The translations under genes and the position numbers were made by a program. Source: Gracilinema caldarium DSM 7334 (lineage in GTDB: Bacteria > Spirochaetota > Spirochaetia > Treponematales > Breznakiellaceae). From it: 64,000 bases of DNA. The stretch's first letter is position 1. Each line of letters starts with the position of its first letter. Positions 16,588-26,871 of the stretch are shown here, one piece after another. The notes beneath the pieces are model-generated. The model did not search any database and was not told the origin of the DNA. It saw nothing but the letters and a program-made list of their open reading frames with translations. The DNA is taken from the NCBI RefSeq assembly GCF_000219725.1, contig NC_015732.1:1798001-1862000 (forward strand). Reading direction: 5' to 3'.

Positions 16588-19500
16588 TTATTCGACCAGG
16601 GCGGCAAGTTTTTCCCGGATAAACTCACTCTTTTCATGAAGCCCGATGGCACCGGTTTGCAGGATGAGCACATTCGGCTGTTTCGGGTCCAATTTGACCT
16701 TACCGGCGCTTTCTTTCATCAACCTGATGAGCCGGTCTACTTTTACCCTGGAAACTTTAGCAAATTCAATCCGTACCATGCCCCCCCGCTCCTTAAGGGA
16801 TGCAATAGAGAGGTCCTTGCAGATAATGCGAATTTCCGCCAATGACAGGAGGCTCTGCACCACATCCGGCAGGGGACCAAAGCGGTCCAGGAGTTCCGCA
16901 TAAACCTGTTCCAGTTCATCCCTGCTCTGAATAGCTGCAATTTTCTTGTAGACTTCCATTTTTTCCTGGGCCGAATCGATATAGGAGTCGGGGATAAAGC
17001 CTGAATATTCCAATTCCAGGTAGGTTTCGTTTTCTACTTCATAGTTGGCATCCTGAAGCCGCTGAACCGCCTCATCGAGGAGCCGGAGGTACATATCAAA
17101 ACCAACCGAATAGATGTCTCCCGATTGTTCCCGTCCTAAAAGGTTGCCCGCCCCCCGGATTTCCATGTCCTTCATGGCAATTTTAAACCCCGAACCCAGT
17201 TCGGTGAAATCGGAGATAACCTGGAGCCGCTTCATGGCAAGCTCTGAGAGGGCTTTGTCCTTAGGATAAAAGAGGTAAGCATAGGCGACCCGGTCTGAAC
17301 GGCCTACCCGGCCTCGAAGCTGATAGAGCTGAGAAACCCCGTACATATCGGCCCGGTCTATGATGATGGTATTAACATTGGGTATATCAATACCGTTTTC
17401 AATAATGGTGGTGGAGACAAGGACATGAAAGCCCCCATGGATAAAACGGTGCATCACATCTTCCAGTTCATGGGGATCCATTTGTCCATGGGCTATATCG
17501 ATGAGCATCTCCGGGACAATCCGTTCCAGCATGCGGCGTACCTCATCAAGGCTTTCCACCCGGTTATGGAGATAAAAAACCTGGCCGCCCCGCTCGACTT
17601 CCCGCCTGATGGCGGCGGCAATTCTATCCTCATTGAATTCATCAATGGTGGTTTCCACCGGATGACGGTTATAGGGCGGTGTGGTAAGGAGGCTCATGTC
17701 CCGGATTTTAAGGAGGCTCATGTGGAGGGTCCGGGGAATAGGTGTAGCACTCAGGGTAAGACAATCGATATTGGTCTTAAGTTCTTTGAGCCGTTCCTTA
17801 TCCTTCACACCGAAACGCTGTTCCTCGTCTATAACCAGGAGGCCCAGGTCCTTAAAGACCACATCCTTTTGAATGATCCGGTGTGTCCCGACAAGAATAT
17901 CAATCTCCCCCTTTTTCACCGCTTCCAGGGTTTTTCGGGCTTCAGCACGGTCTACAAAACGAGACAGCATGCCCAGCCGCACGGGAAACTGGGCAAAGCG
18001 TTCCTGGAAATTTTCATAGTGCTGTTCGGCCAGAATCGTTGTGGGTGCCAGGAAAGCTACCTGTTTTCCCCCCATGACAGCCTTAAAACAGGCCCGGACT
18101 GCAACTTCGGTTTTTCCGTATCCTACATCACCACAGACAAGCCGGTCCATGGGAAAGGGGCTTTCCATATCCCGTTTAATCTCTTCCACACAGCGGAGCT
18201 GATCCTCCGTTTCTTCATAGGGAAAGGCTGCCTCAAAGGCGGTCTGCCATTCCGTATCCTTAGGGAACGCATAGCCCTGAACAGCCTTTCGTTTTGAATA
18301 GAGGTCGATGAGCCGCTGAGCAATGTCTTCTACGGACTTTTTTACCCGGTTCTTGCGATTTTCCCAGCTTTTGGAACCCAGTTTGTCAAGCCGCGGTGCA
18401 TTGCCTTCATTTCCGATGTACCGCTGGACCAGATTAACCTGTTCGATGGGCACAAAGACATATTCTTCATCGGCATATTCCAGTTTGATGTAATCCCGCT
18501 CATGGCCCAGGGCTTTTATCCGTTCTATACCCTTAAAGAGCCCAATGCCATAGTTAACATGGACTACATAATCCCCGGGATTCAGTTCTACAAAGGTATC
18601 GATGGCCGCACTGCGGGCGTGTTTCAGGGATCGGGGAATCCGTTTCCGGCGGCCGAAAATTTCGTTTTCCTGGACCACCATAAGTTTGATGTCCGGAAGG
18701 GCAAAACCAGTGGCCAGGGGCAGTACAATCACCGAAACATGCAAGTCCTTAAGGAGTTCTTCGAGCCGCAGGGCCTGACTTTCCGATTCTGCGGTAACAA
18801 CAATCTGCCAGCCTTCCTTACTAAGGTTGGCAAACTCTTCCTTTAGGTAGGTGATGTTCCCGAAAAAACTGCGGGGAGGATCACAGGCAAGTCTGAGCCG
18901 GGTTGCATCGGCTTCCCCTGAGCCTTTTATGGTCTGGAAGGAGACCCGCCGGCCAGCCCATTGGGCCAGGTTTTTAAAGGTAAGCAGTATCCGGCTTGGG
19001 GCGGGAACAGGCCGTTCCCGCCGGGCCTTCCGATACAGGCCTTCATATTCCCGTTCCAGACTTTCCTGGGCATTTTCGAGCCGTTCCTTATCTACAAAAA
19101 CAACCGTGGCCGATTCGGGGAGGTAGTCCAAAATTGTTGCAGCCTTTTCAAAGGCCAGGGAATAAAAAAGTTCTTCCCCGGAAAAGGTTTTCCTGGCTGC
19201 AAGAACATCAAGGAAATCGAGCTTTGCATCCTTAAATTCATCAAGCTCTAGTAAATTGTGCTGTAAAGTTTCGATCCGTTCCGGAGTCCATAGGACTTCC
19301 TTAAGGGGCCGCAGTACCACCTGGCCAACCCGTTCCAGACCGCTCTGGTCCTCCGGATTAAAACGCTTAATCGACTCAATTTTGTCAAAATCAAAAAGGA
19401 TCCGGTAGGCATCGGTGTCACCGGCCATAAAAATGTCAAGAACTTCCCCACGAAGTGCAAATTCTCCATGAACCTGGACTTTGGGAACCCGGGTATATCC

Positions 19501-19989
19501 ATAGCTGGTGAGGGTTTCCGCCAGTTGTACCGTATCAATCTTTTGCCCCTGCCGCAGGGTCTGTAAGTGGGATGCGATGTATGCAGCCGACGGCAGCGGG
19601 GTCAGAAAGGCCCGCTCCGAACAGACCAGCAGAGGCAAACTATTGGAACACAGCAGAGAAAGAATTCGGCTCCTCTCCCCAAAGGTTGCAGAGGCGGGAG
19701 CCAGATCCCGGTACGGGATGGTCCCCCACCAGGGGAACAGGTCTGGCTTTTGCCCCGCTGCCGCCAGGTCGGAAGCTACATCCTCTGCTTCCTGTTCAGT
19801 GGGACAGACCACCAGGATTGGACCCGGGGCTTTTGAGGCGAGTTCTGCAATCAATATAGATGCAAAGGAACCATCGGCCCCTTCCAGTTCCAGGGGAAAT
19901 CGATTGCCTGCAAAGGCAGCGATAACATCCTGTAGGGCCTGAGATTTTCTTATCCTGTTCTGCAATGCAGGAAATAATAAGGTATTCAT
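16588..19989 (-). CDS. mfd: Transcription-repair coupling factor Mfd
   Basis: Mfd removes stalled RNA polymerase and recruits UvrA. At 1133 residues it is full length. In order: UvrB-like domains (residues 1-340), the RNA-polymerase interaction domain ([21 protein letters not shown] near 450), then the RecG-like motor with Walker [10 protein letters not shown] near 620, DEEQ box [15 protein letters not shown]-type motif in [13 protein letters not shown], and [12 protein letters not shown]. The C-terminal domain closes with LAALVE. No Shine-Dalgarno precedes ATG 19989. The gene is divergent from the secreted-protein gene 46 bases away. Confidence 0.97.
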   Translation of the reverse strand: MNTLLFPALQNRIRKSQALQDVIAAFAGNRFPLELEGADGSFASILIAELASKAPGPILVVCPTEQEAEDVASDLAAAGQKPDLFPWWGTIPYRDLAPASATFGERSRILSLLCSNSLPLLVCSERAFLTPLPSAAYIASHLQTLRQGQKIDTVQLAETLTSYGYTRVPKVQVHGEFALRGEVLDIFMAGDTDAYRILFDFDKIESIKRFNPEDQSGLERVGQVVLRPLKEVLWTPERIETLQHNLLELDEFKDAKLDFLDVLAARKTFSGEELFYSLAFEKAATILDYLPESATVVFVDKERLENAQESLEREYEGLYRKARRERPVPAPSRILLTFKNLAQWAGRRVSFQTIKGSGEADATRLRLACDPPRSFFGNITYLKEEFANLSKEGWQIVVTAESESQALRLEELLKDLHVSVIVLPLATGFALPDIKLMVVQENEIFGRRKRIPRSLKHARSAAIDTFVELNPGDYVVHVNYGIGLFKGIERIKALGHERDYIKLEYADEEYVFVPIEQVNLVQRYIGNEGNAPRLDKLGSKSWENRKNRVKKSVEDIAQRLIDLYSKRKAVQGYAFPKDTEWQTAFEAAFPYEETEDQLRCVEEIKRDMESPFPMDRLVCGDVGYGKTEVAVRACFKAVMGGKQVAFLAPTTILAEQHYENFQERFAQFPVRLGMLSRFVDRAEARKTLEAVKKGEIDILVGTHRIIQKDVVFKDLGLLVIDEEQRFGVKDKERLKELKTNIDCLTLSATPIPRTLHMSLLKIRDMSLLTTPPYNRHPVETTIDEFNEDRIAAAIRREVERGGQVFYLHNRVESLDEVRRMLERIVPEMLIDIAHGQMDPHELEDVMHRFIHGGFHVLVSTTIIENGIDIPNVNTIIIDRADMYGVSQLYQLRGRVGRSDRVAYAYLFYPKDKALSELAMKRLQVISDFTELGSGFKIAMKDMEIRGAGNLLGREQSGDIYSVGFDMYLRLLDEAVQRLQDANYEVENETYLELEYSGFIPDSYIDSAQEKMEVYKKIAAIQSRDELEQVYAELLDRFGPLPDVVQSLLSLAEIRIICKDLSIASLKERGGMVRIEFAKVSRVKVDRLIRLMKESAGKVKLDPKQPNVLILQTGAIGLHEKSEFIREKLAALVE

Positions 19990-20035
19990 ATTGTTTTACC
20001 GATTATGGTAATATATCCATATATGGAGTTTCGAT

Positions 20036-21061
20036 GTGAAACCTTGGAATACATGTGCACTGGCCGCCTCATTCATGTTCTTCTGTATATCCTTTGTACT
20101 ACCGGCACAGGATATCAATGTTTCAATTCGGTATTTAGAAAAAAAGGTCTACTTTGCCGGACAGGGCCCTATTTTCATTCAAATCAATATCACCAACAAT
20201 AGTGCATCGACCTATCGGTTTTACCTGGCAGATGAGCGGGCATTTTCGATTGATTTTGATGTCCGAACCATGACAAACCGTAGTTTAGAATCTTCGGAAA
20301 TTCTTATCAGAAAGCGGACTCTAAATCAACAGGTTTTTTTTAGAGAGGTTGTGCTCCAGAGTGGTGAATCTTTTTCCTTTGCCGAGGATCTGACCGAATA
20401 TGCAAAACTGGATCAGACTGGATCATACCTTATACAGGCCCGGTTCTATCCAGAACTCTATCAGACCACACGGATTACCGCAGGAAATACTCCCCCTAAT
20501 AATTTTTCAGAAAGCGCTGGAGTAACCGTTCGCAATATACAAAATCCGGTTATTGAATCAAACCGGCTTGCACTTACCTTACGGCCAGCACCTTTAGCCG
20601 AACCGGGAAAACCAGCCCCTGTACTGGATGCAGATACCAATGCAATACTGGTACGTCAGAATCTGCCTCCAGATCAAGTTATAGAATATATCCTTTCGGC
20701 ACGTCAGAAAGGACAATGGGAGAAGTTTTTTCTGTATCTAGACCTGGAAGCTATGCTGAGCCGGGATGGGGTGCGAAAACGTCAGTGGCAGGCTGAATCG
20801 GAAGAAGGCCGGCAGAAAATGCTCGAACGCTACCGTTCGGACCTTAAAAATGCAATAGTAGATGGAGACATTGCTACCATACCAATAGAATTTACCGTAG
20901 AGAGAACCAATTATGGGGCTCAGGATGGCACTGTAACAGTCCTTGAAAAATTCCGTTATGGAACCTATGTTGAACGTAAACGGTATACCTACTATGTGCG
21001 GCGTAAGGATGGTATCTGGATGGTGGTAGATTATTCTGTAATTAATCTGGGGACAGAATGA
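20036..21061 (+). CDS. Secreted protein of unknown function
   Basis: The start is GTG 20036 with GGAG 7 bases upstream. The 341-residue product has a Sec signal peptide (MKPWNTC..., hydrophobic core to VLPAQD near 25). Residues 28-170 look like an immunoglobulin-type beta domain (VYFAGQGPIFIQINITNNS...), resembling periplasmic Ig-like modules. Residues 215-340 are mixed alpha/beta and could be an NTF2-like or lipocalin-like domain (ARQKGQWEKFFLYLDLEAML... RRKDGIWMVVDYSVINL). I do not recognise a named family. It overlaps the following gene by 4 bases (ATGA), so the two proteins are coupled. Confidence 0.7.
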   Translation: MKPWNTCALAASFMFFCISFVLPAQDINVSIRYLEKKVYFAGQGPIFIQINITNNSASTYRFYLADERAFSIDFDVRTMTNRSLESSEILIRKRTLNQQVFFREVVLQSGESFSFAEDLTEYAKLDQTGSYLIQARFYPELYQTTRITAGNTPPNNFSESAGVTVRNIQNPVIESNRLALTLRPAPLAEPGKPAPVLDADTNAILVRQNLPPDQVIEYILSARQKGQWEKFFLYLDLEAMLSRDGVRKRQWQAESEEGRQKMLERYRSDLKNAIVDGDIATIPIEFTVERTNYGAQDGTVTVLEKFRYGTYVERKRYTYYVRRKDGIWMVVDYSVINLGTE

Positions 21062-21810
21062 AACTCTTGTTAGTCATTGCATCCGATGAAACCTATAGCT
21101 TCATTGCTTCCTATGTACGTCCCCTTGGTTTTGAGTTGATTCGGTACCGACATCCCCTCAAAGCCATGGATAACATAGATGAAGTTGATCCCGATGGAGT
21201 TATTATTAGCGGTGAGGATTTTCCAAGGCATTGGAAAACCCTGGTTCAGTTTATCCGGAGCGAACGCCCAAAAGACAAAACTGCCATAGTCATTCTTAAG
21301 GGGCCTAATTTTCCCTTTGAAGAAGCGGCTAAGGCTTCCTATATCGGCGTGAGCGGAATAGTTTCGGAACATTTATCTGATCCAGAGGAACTGGATCGGC
21401 TACAGGGAATTCTGAGCCGTTATCTCCCTATAGATGATGGCCGCCGCTCTAAACGAGTACGCCCTGGCCCCTGGGACCGTTTTGGTTTTATCGCTTATAA
21501 TCCAGGGGATCACACCCTCATAACCGGTACCATTGAAACTATTTCCGCCACAGGGCTTGCGTTTATACCCGACAATGCTCCTTCTATTCAGCAACTAGGA
21601 TTGGACACTATATTGTCCGAGTGCTCCCTTCGTGTAGGGGATAGGATTCTTTCACCGGTTTGTAAATTGGTGAGAACCGGTAAAATTGTGTCCTTTCATT
21701 TCGAATCCTTCCCTGAGGGGGAACAGAATATTTTGAATAGTTATATCCAGGAAAGGCCACTCAGGGAGCGTAAGTATATTCAAAATAATCCAGACTCTAT
21801 TGAAACCTAA
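21058..21810 (+). CDS. Receiver-like plus PilZ-like domain protein
   Basis: Of the 250 residues, 1-125 resemble a CheY-type receiver fold (MKLLLVIASDETYSFIASYVRPLGFELIRY, an Asp in DVIISGEDF-like position, IVSEHLSDPEELDRLQGIL) but lack the full acidic pocket, so it may be a pseudo-receiver. Residues 130-240 resemble PilZ, the c-di-GMP binding barrel: a basic RRSKRVR start, TGTIETISATGLAFIPD (the D/N-x-S-x2-G motif reads ISATG here) and HFESFPEGEQNIL. Ligand-binding residues are partly degenerate, so c-di-GMP binding is uncertain. It is coupled to the secreted-protein gene. Confidence 0.65.
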   Translation: MKLLLVIASDETYSFIASYVRPLGFELIRYRHPLKAMDNIDEVDPDGVIISGEDFPRHWKTLVQFIRSERPKDKTAIVILKGPNFPFEEAAKASYIGVSGIVSEHLSDPEELDRLQGILSRYLPIDDGRRSKRVRPGPWDRFGFIAYNPGDHTLITGTIETISATGLAFIPDNAPSIQQLGLDTILSECSLRVGDRILSPVCKLVRTGKIVSFHFESFPEGEQNILNSYIQERPLRERKYIQNNPDSIET

Positions 21811-21858
21811 TAATATATTTATGGGCACCTCTACAAACATAAGTTTTTGGAAATCCTC

Positions 21859-22662
21859 TTATGTCTTTGCACAGAAAATGTTCTTAAAATTGGTGTCATT
21901 TATAGCATGCAGAGATTCTTCGGTGCAGCAAGAACTCTCTGCTTCGGCTCTGAGCAATGCTGCGGTTTTCACAACCGTAAAAAGATCTTCATAGTGTGAA
22001 TAGGTCTTACCTCGTAGAGGTTGATAAGGTGCATCGGTCTCGAAGAGGAGCATTTCCGGAGGAAGTAAAGCACAGGCCCTCATAGTTTTTCGGTGATTTA
22101 ACGCAATTGTTGTGCCAAAGGAACAAAAAACTCTGACACCCCGTTTTTTGAGGGCTAGGGCTTCCTCATAGGTGCCAGAGTAGGAATGAAAAACTACTGC
22201 GGGGAGCCGTGCAAGGTCTTTTGCATACCGAAATATTTTATGCATTGCCCGCCTGAGGTGCAGTATCAGCGGGAGACCCTTCACAATAGCAAGATTGAGC
22301 TGGAGATGAAATAATTCTTCCTGCCTGAACTCTGTAGCTCGAAAAGGTTCATCAAAGAAATCAAACCCGACTTCTCCAATCGCAGAAAGCAGGCCTGTTT
22401 CTGCAGATTGGTACAATGTGTCCAGAGAAGCATTCACTGCATCGGGCTTTGCAAGAGGGAGCTGGGGATGCACACCAAAGCAGAGTGCCATAAGAGGGCC
22501 TCCATTATGGATAGCCTCCTTAGCAAGAGCCTCATGATAAGAAAATTCAGAAGCATTCCAGCTGCTTGCAGCAACCACAAGATCAAGCGCACGCCGATTA
22601 GCCTCAGCATGAGGCTGGGAAGTAAGCATATCAAAAGGATGGCAATGGGCATCACTGGGCAT
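21859..22662 (-). CDS. TatD family metal-dependent hydrolase
   Basis: The start was set at ATG 22662 because the N-terminus then reads MPSDAHCHPFD, the usual position of the first metal motif H-x-H; upstream in-frame starts overlap the divergent gene. The protein has 267 residues. Metal ligands are visible: HCH, Glu in AIGEVGFDFFDE, His in LPLILHLRRA, His in AVVFHSYSG and Asp in LLFETDAPY. TatD enzymes are DNases or other phosphoesterases. A second, clearly different TatD lies at 49464. The gene is convergent with the PilZ-like protein gene. Confidence 0.82.
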   Translation of the reverse strand: MPSDAHCHPFDMLTSQPHAEANRRALDLVVAASSWNASEFSYHEALAKEAIHNGGPLMALCFGVHPQLPLAKPDAVNASLDTLYQSAETGLLSAIGEVGFDFFDEPFRATEFRQEELFHLQLNLAIVKGLPLILHLRRAMHKIFRYAKDLARLPAVVFHSYSGTYEEALALKKRGVRVFCSFGTTIALNHRKTMRACALLPPEMLLFETDAPYQPLRGKTYSHYEDLFTVVKTAALLRAEAESSCCTEESLHAINDTNFKNIFCAKT

Positions 22663-22765
22663 AATACCTACTATACCATGGGCACCCCCGTAAAGAAAGG
22701 GTAAATCCTTAAAAGGGTAAACCTTCAAATCCTTTTTTCCGATATCTATATATAGGAGGATGCAC

Positions 22766-22978
22766 ATGAAACGCTATTGCATCAAATGTGAAACCGGCAG
22801 GGTCGAATTCCTTGACATCCTATATGAGATAGATAGTGGCTATATGACACGGGTTGTCCGTGTTAAAGATGGCTATGAAAAAATTATAGAAGAGTTCATG
22901 CCCTATCATCTGTTCGATCTCTGTATAAAAACAGGCTATCTGTATGAGATGAAGGAGGCAGCAAGTTCCGTTGCCTAG
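22766..22978 (+). CDS. Small conserved-looking protein with CxxC motif
   Basis: A perfect AGGAGG (22754-22759) sits 6 bases before ATG 22766; the earlier in-frame ATG at 22760 is directly abutted by that site. The 70-residue product begins MKRYCIKCETGRVEFLD and is acidic and helix-prone towards the end (FMPYHLFDLCIKTGYLYEMKE). The CIKC pair could bind metal or be redox active, but there is only one pair. I do not recognise it. It is divergent from the TatD gene. Confidence 0.72.
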   Translation: MKRYCIKCETGRVEFLDILYEIDSGYMTRVVRVKDGYEKIIEEFMPYHLFDLCIKTGYLYEMKEAASSVA

Positions 22979-22982
22979 CGGT

Positions 22983-23007
22983 CTGTCGGACTGGTCAAGT
23001 CCGACAG
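22983..23007. terminator. Strong inverted repeat between convergent genes
   Basis: Arms CTGTCGGACT and AGTCCGACAG form a perfect 10-bp stem with a 5-base loop, with a further CCTAG/CTAGG outside. It lies between the small CxxC gene and the convergent topoisomerase gene. No T-run follows on either strand, so it may block read-through or protect 3' ends rather than act as a classic terminator. Confidence 0.5.
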
Positions 23008-23052
23008 GCGCCTAGGAAGATACCCACCTTTTGCAGGGGAATGGTAAAAGTC

Positions 23053-24975
23053 CTATTTTACCTCCACCCCTGCGGCTTCCCTTGCGGCTATTCGCACCCC
23101 ACCAGCTTTAAGTCCCTTCACCAGATAATCCTGTAGTTTGATGGTCTCCTTGGTTACTTTTATCCGTGGCTTGGGAACATAGGTTACCACAAGACTTCCC
23201 TTGTCACGGGTATCAATATGGAGTACCTGAGCTCCCTCCGGAACCAGATTGTATTCCTTGTTCATAATCCAGCCTTCGATCACACAACGTTTTATATAGG
23301 GATAACCGGTTTCAGCCTCTTTGTAGATAATTGAGAAAACGGTTTTTGAGAGCGCTTCCTTGTCTGCAATGCCAACCCACCAGGCATGTTCACCAACAAA
23401 AACTTTTTCCGGCAAATCGATAACACTATAGGTACCGTTATTTCGCAAAACAAGGATCCTGTCAAAGGGGGAAACCTCTGCGATCATGGTACCGGTGGCT
23501 AATTGGGTTCCCAGATACCCCGTTTCTGCATCATAATGCAATTCCAGGTCCTTTTTCACCACTTCTTTAACATCAATACGATTAAAGGACTCTATTTGAG
23601 TTTTGCGTTTCCCCTTCCCCAGGTCCTCGTTGGCCTTAATCTTAGCAATAATGCCATCAAGGAAAGCGGTCGCATAGGCGGTGATATTTTTAAGGTGCCC
23701 TTCGATTTCGGCAATTCGCGCCTTTATTTCTTTAAGTTCCGCCTTAGCTTTGTTGATATCGTAGAGGGAGATCCGGCGGATCGGGATTTTAAGGAGGTGT
23801 TCCACATCTTCAGGGCTTACACCCCGCTTTCCGATTTCTTTCATAAAGGGTTTAAACCCATCGATGACCGCTTTCTGTACAGCTTCGGCGGTCTTCATCT
23901 CCTCGATGGCCTTATAAATCCGTTCTTCGATAAAAATCCGTTCCAGGGTGCGTAGATGAACCTTATCCAAAAGTTCTGAACGTTCCAGTTCCAGTTCCTT
24001 TGTCAGGATGGATACCAGCTGTTTAGCGTGATATTCAATCACTTCGGTAACGGTCATGATGGTGGGCATACCATCCTTGATGACCAATAGGTTCACCGAG
24101 ATGGATTGTTCACATTCAGTAAAGGCATACAGGGCATTGACGGTTTCTTCAGAATAAACACCCCGGGCCAGTTTAATTTCTATTTCCACCTGCTCGGTGG
24201 TAAAGTCCGAAATTGATTGTATCTTGATGCGTCCTGCCTTGGCGGCGGCTTCCACACTGGCGATGAGGCTTTCCGTCGTTGAACCGTAGGGCAGTTCACG
24301 GATTACAATCCGTTTTGGGTCCGACACATCAAGCTTAGCCCGGACAACCACCTTGCCGTTTCCGTCCCGGTAATCGGAAACATCCATAAGGCCGCCGGTG
24401 GGGAAATCAGGATAGAGCTTGAATTTTTTCCCTGCCAGGCAGGCCTTTTCCGCCTCGAGGACCTCCACAATATTATGGGGAAGTATCTTCGTAGACATCC
24501 CCACCGCTATACCTTCGGCTCCCAGCACAAGGACTACGGGAATCTTCGCAGGGAAAACCACCGGTTCCTTGTTTCGGCCATCGTAGGAATCGACCATGGG
24601 GGTCAGCTTGGGGTTATAGAGCAGTTCCTTAGCTAAGGGGGTAGCCCGGCATTCGATATATCGGGCCGCAGAGGCTTCGTCACCGGTAAAAATATTGCCA
24701 AAGTTTCCCTGCTTATCAATAAACAGGTCCTTGTTGGCTAAAACTACCAGAGCAGACCCGATTGAGGCATCCCCATGGGGATGATACTTCATACAATGGC
24801 CCACCACGTTGGCCACCTTATGAAATTTACCATCATCCATTTCAAAAAGGGAATGTAAAATCCGCCGCTGTACCGGTTTTAAGCCATCTTCGAGATCCGG
24901 AATAGCCCGGTCTTTGATGACATAGGAAGCATATTCAATAAAGTTTCTGTCGAAGAGGGTTTTAATATAAGCCAT
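23053..24975 (-). CDS. parC: Topoisomerase IV/gyrase subunit A-like protein (second type IIA set)
   Basis: The 640-residue protein has the breakage-reunion domain: MAYIKTLFDRNFIEYASYVIKDRAIPDLEDGLKPVQRRIL, HCMKYHPHGD, and the catalytic tyrosine in AARYIECRATPLA near residue 120. It is 100-200 residues shorter than usual ParC/GyrA. The C-terminal part is a reduced domain ending in LKAGGVRIAAREAAGVEVK, without evident GyrA-box, so it is more likely a decatenase or ParC-type enzyme. It lies 9 bases after the subunit B gene. It resembles the second gyrA/gyrB-like pair known in chlamydiae and spirochetes. Confidence 0.85.
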   Translation of the reverse strand: MAYIKTLFDRNFIEYASYVIKDRAIPDLEDGLKPVQRRILHSLFEMDDGKFHKVANVVGHCMKYHPHGDASIGSALVVLANKDLFIDKQGNFGNIFTGDEASAARYIECRATPLAKELLYNPKLTPMVDSYDGRNKEPVVFPAKIPVVLVLGAEGIAVGMSTKILPHNIVEVLEAEKACLAGKKFKLYPDFPTGGLMDVSDYRDGNGKVVVRAKLDVSDPKRIVIRELPYGSTTESLIASVEAAAKAGRIKIQSISDFTTEQVEIEIKLARGVYSEETVNALYAFTECEQSISVNLLVIKDGMPTIMTVTEVIEYHAKQLVSILTKELELERSELLDKVHLRTLERIFIEERIYKAIEEMKTAEAVQKAVIDGFKPFMKEIGKRGVSPEDVEHLLKIPIRRISLYDINKAKAELKEIKARIAEIEGHLKNITAYATAFLDGIIAKIKANEDLGKGKRKTQIESFNRIDVKEVVKKDLELHYDAETGYLGTQLATGTMIAEVSPFDRILVLRNNGTYSVIDLPEKVFVGEHAWWVGIADKEALSKTVFSIIYKEAETGYPYIKRCVIEGWIMNKEYNLVPEGAQVLHIDTRDKGSLVVTYVPKPRIKVTKETIKLQDYLVKGLKAGGVRIAAREAAGVEVK

Positions 24976-24984
24976 GGTTATTCC

Positions 24985-26796
24985 TTAGGTCACATCCGCA
25001 ATAAGATTTTTCATAATGTAATCCCGCCGTTCCGGAGTATTCTTGCCCATATAAAATTCCAGAACCTGAGGCACCGCTTTAAGAGTGTTTATTGTCACCG
25101 GCACGAGACGCATATCCTTGCCGATAAACTGGCCGAATTCCTTGGGGCTAATTTCGCCAAGGCCCTTAAATCGGGTCACTTCGCAACCGGAACCAAGGGC
25201 CTTTACCGCCTCGTCCCGCTCCTTTTCGCTGTAGCAGTACCGGGTTTCCTTTTTGTTGCGAACCCTGAACAGGGGTGTTTCAAGGATAAACACATGCCCC
25301 TGGGTAACCAGTTCTTCAAAGAAAGAAAGGAAAAAGGTAAGGAGCAGGTTCCGAATATGAAAACCATCAAAGTCCGCATCGGTGGCAATAACGATTTTGG
25401 CATAGCGGAGACCGCTGACATCATTTTCAATACCCAGGGCCATCATCATGTTATAGAGTTCTTCGTTTTTATAAATCGCAGTCCGTTTTTTGCCATAAAT
25501 GTTCTCCGGTTTTCCCCGGAGGGCAAAAATCGCCTGGGTCATGACATCACGACTGGAAACCATGGAACCCGCCGCTGAATCTCCTTCGGTAATAAAAATG
25601 GTCGATTCGGCTCCCTTCGGTCCATCTTCCAGGTGATATTTACAGTCCTTAAGCTTAGGTATTTTCAGGGCAATTTTTTTGGCCGCTTCCCGGGCTTCCT
25701 TTTTTACCACATTCAGCTCGGTCCTGAGTTTTTCATTGGCAATGATTTTAAGTTCCAGCTGTTTTGCCGCTTCGGTATTTTTATGGAGCCAGTCCTCTAC
25801 GGCAGTTTTTACTTCCTGCACAATCCAGGGCCTGATATCGGAGTTCCCCAGTTTATTTTTTGTCTGGCTCTCAAAGACCGGATTTTTTAATTTTACGGCA
25901 ATCGCTGCGGTGGTCCCTTCACGGACATCTTCACTTTTATAATCCTTTTTAAAATAAGCCTGTATACCTTTAAGAAACCCTTCCTTAAATGCAGAAAGAT
26001 GGGTGCCGCCATCGGAAGTGTACTGACCGTTCACAAAGGAAAAATATTCTTCTCCATAATTATTGGTGTGGGTAAAGGCAATCTCCAGCCGTTCACTCTT
26101 ATAATACCCAACAGGATAAATAACCTCTGAGCCGGTTTCTTCTTTTAAAAGATCTAGGAGCCCCTGTTCCGATTTGTATATTTGACCATTGAAACGGAGA
26201 GTAAGGCCCGCATTTAGATATGCATAATTCCAGATCCGCTTTTCAATAAATTCCAAATTAAATTGATAGTCACCAAAGATCTCCCTGTCAGGGGTAAATT
26301 CCACATAGGTGCCATCACGCTGGCTTTCCTTCAGCTTGCCCTTTCGTTCTTGCTGTAAAACACCCTGTTTAAAAACAGCTTCTGCAAATTCTCCATTCCT
26401 GATTGCGACCACCCTGAAGTGGGAAGACAGGGCATTAACCGCCTTGGTTCCAACACCATTTAAGCCCACAGAAAATTGGAATACATCATCGTTATATTTA
26501 GCACCCGTATTGATGACTGAAACGCATTCCACAAGCTTGCCCAGGGGAATGCCGCGGCCATAATCCCGTACCTTAACCGTTCCGTCTTTTACCTCTATGT
26601 CTATGGCATCTCCATAGCCCATGATGTATTCATCGATGGCATTATCAATCACTTCTTTAAGGAGTATGTAAATACCGTCATCGGGGTTGGAACCATCCCC
26701 AAGCCGGCCAATATACATACCGGTCCTTAGCCGGATATGTTCAAGGGAGGAAAGGGTCTTAATTTTCGATTCATCATAGCTGTTTTTTGAAGTCAT
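24985..26796 (-). CDS. parE: Topoisomerase IV/gyrase subunit B-like protein
   Basis: The 603-residue protein has the GHKL ATPase (RLRTGMYIG, VIDNAIDEYIMGYG, DYGRGIPLG, GLNGVGTKAVNALS), transducer, and TOPRIM with EGDSAAGSMVSSRD and DADFDGFHIR. Canonical enzymes read EGDSAGGSAKQGRD and DADVDG, so this TOPRIM is divergent although metal-binding Glu and Asp residues are kept. The 603-residue length fits ParE-type rather than proteobacterial GyrB. It is co-transcribed with the subunit A gene downstream. Confidence 0.87.
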   Translation of the reverse strand: MTSKNSYDESKIKTLSSLEHIRLRTGMYIGRLGDGSNPDDGIYILLKEVIDNAIDEYIMGYGDAIDIEVKDGTVKVRDYGRGIPLGKLVECVSVINTGAKYNDDVFQFSVGLNGVGTKAVNALSSHFRVVAIRNGEFAEAVFKQGVLQQERKGKLKESQRDGTYVEFTPDREIFGDYQFNLEFIEKRIWNYAYLNAGLTLRFNGQIYKSEQGLLDLLKEETGSEVIYPVGYYKSERLEIAFTHTNNYGEEYFSFVNGQYTSDGGTHLSAFKEGFLKGIQAYFKKDYKSEDVREGTTAAIAVKLKNPVFESQTKNKLGNSDIRPWIVQEVKTAVEDWLHKNTEAAKQLELKIIANEKLRTELNVVKKEAREAAKKIALKIPKLKDCKYHLEDGPKGAESTIFITEGDSAAGSMVSSRDVMTQAIFALRGKPENIYGKKRTAIYKNEELYNMMMALGIENDVSGLRYAKIVIATDADFDGFHIRNLLLTFFLSFFEELVTQGHVFILETPLFRVRNKKETRYCYSEKERDEAVKALGSGCEVTRFKGLGEISPKEFGQFIGKDMRLVPVTINTLKAVPQVLEFYMGKNTPERRDYIMKNLIADVT

Positions 26797-26871
26797 AAGC
26801 CTAGTGTACCATAAAAAGCAAAAATAACCTAAGGGGACCTTTAAAAACTGTAGTTTTGAGAGATCTCCTCA

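Noticed and set aside
17425-18297. A 290-codon open frame on the plus strand inside mfd
   Set aside because: It is fully antisense to the motor domain of mfd, has no recognisable domains and no ribosome-binding site; it reflects the codon composition of mfd.
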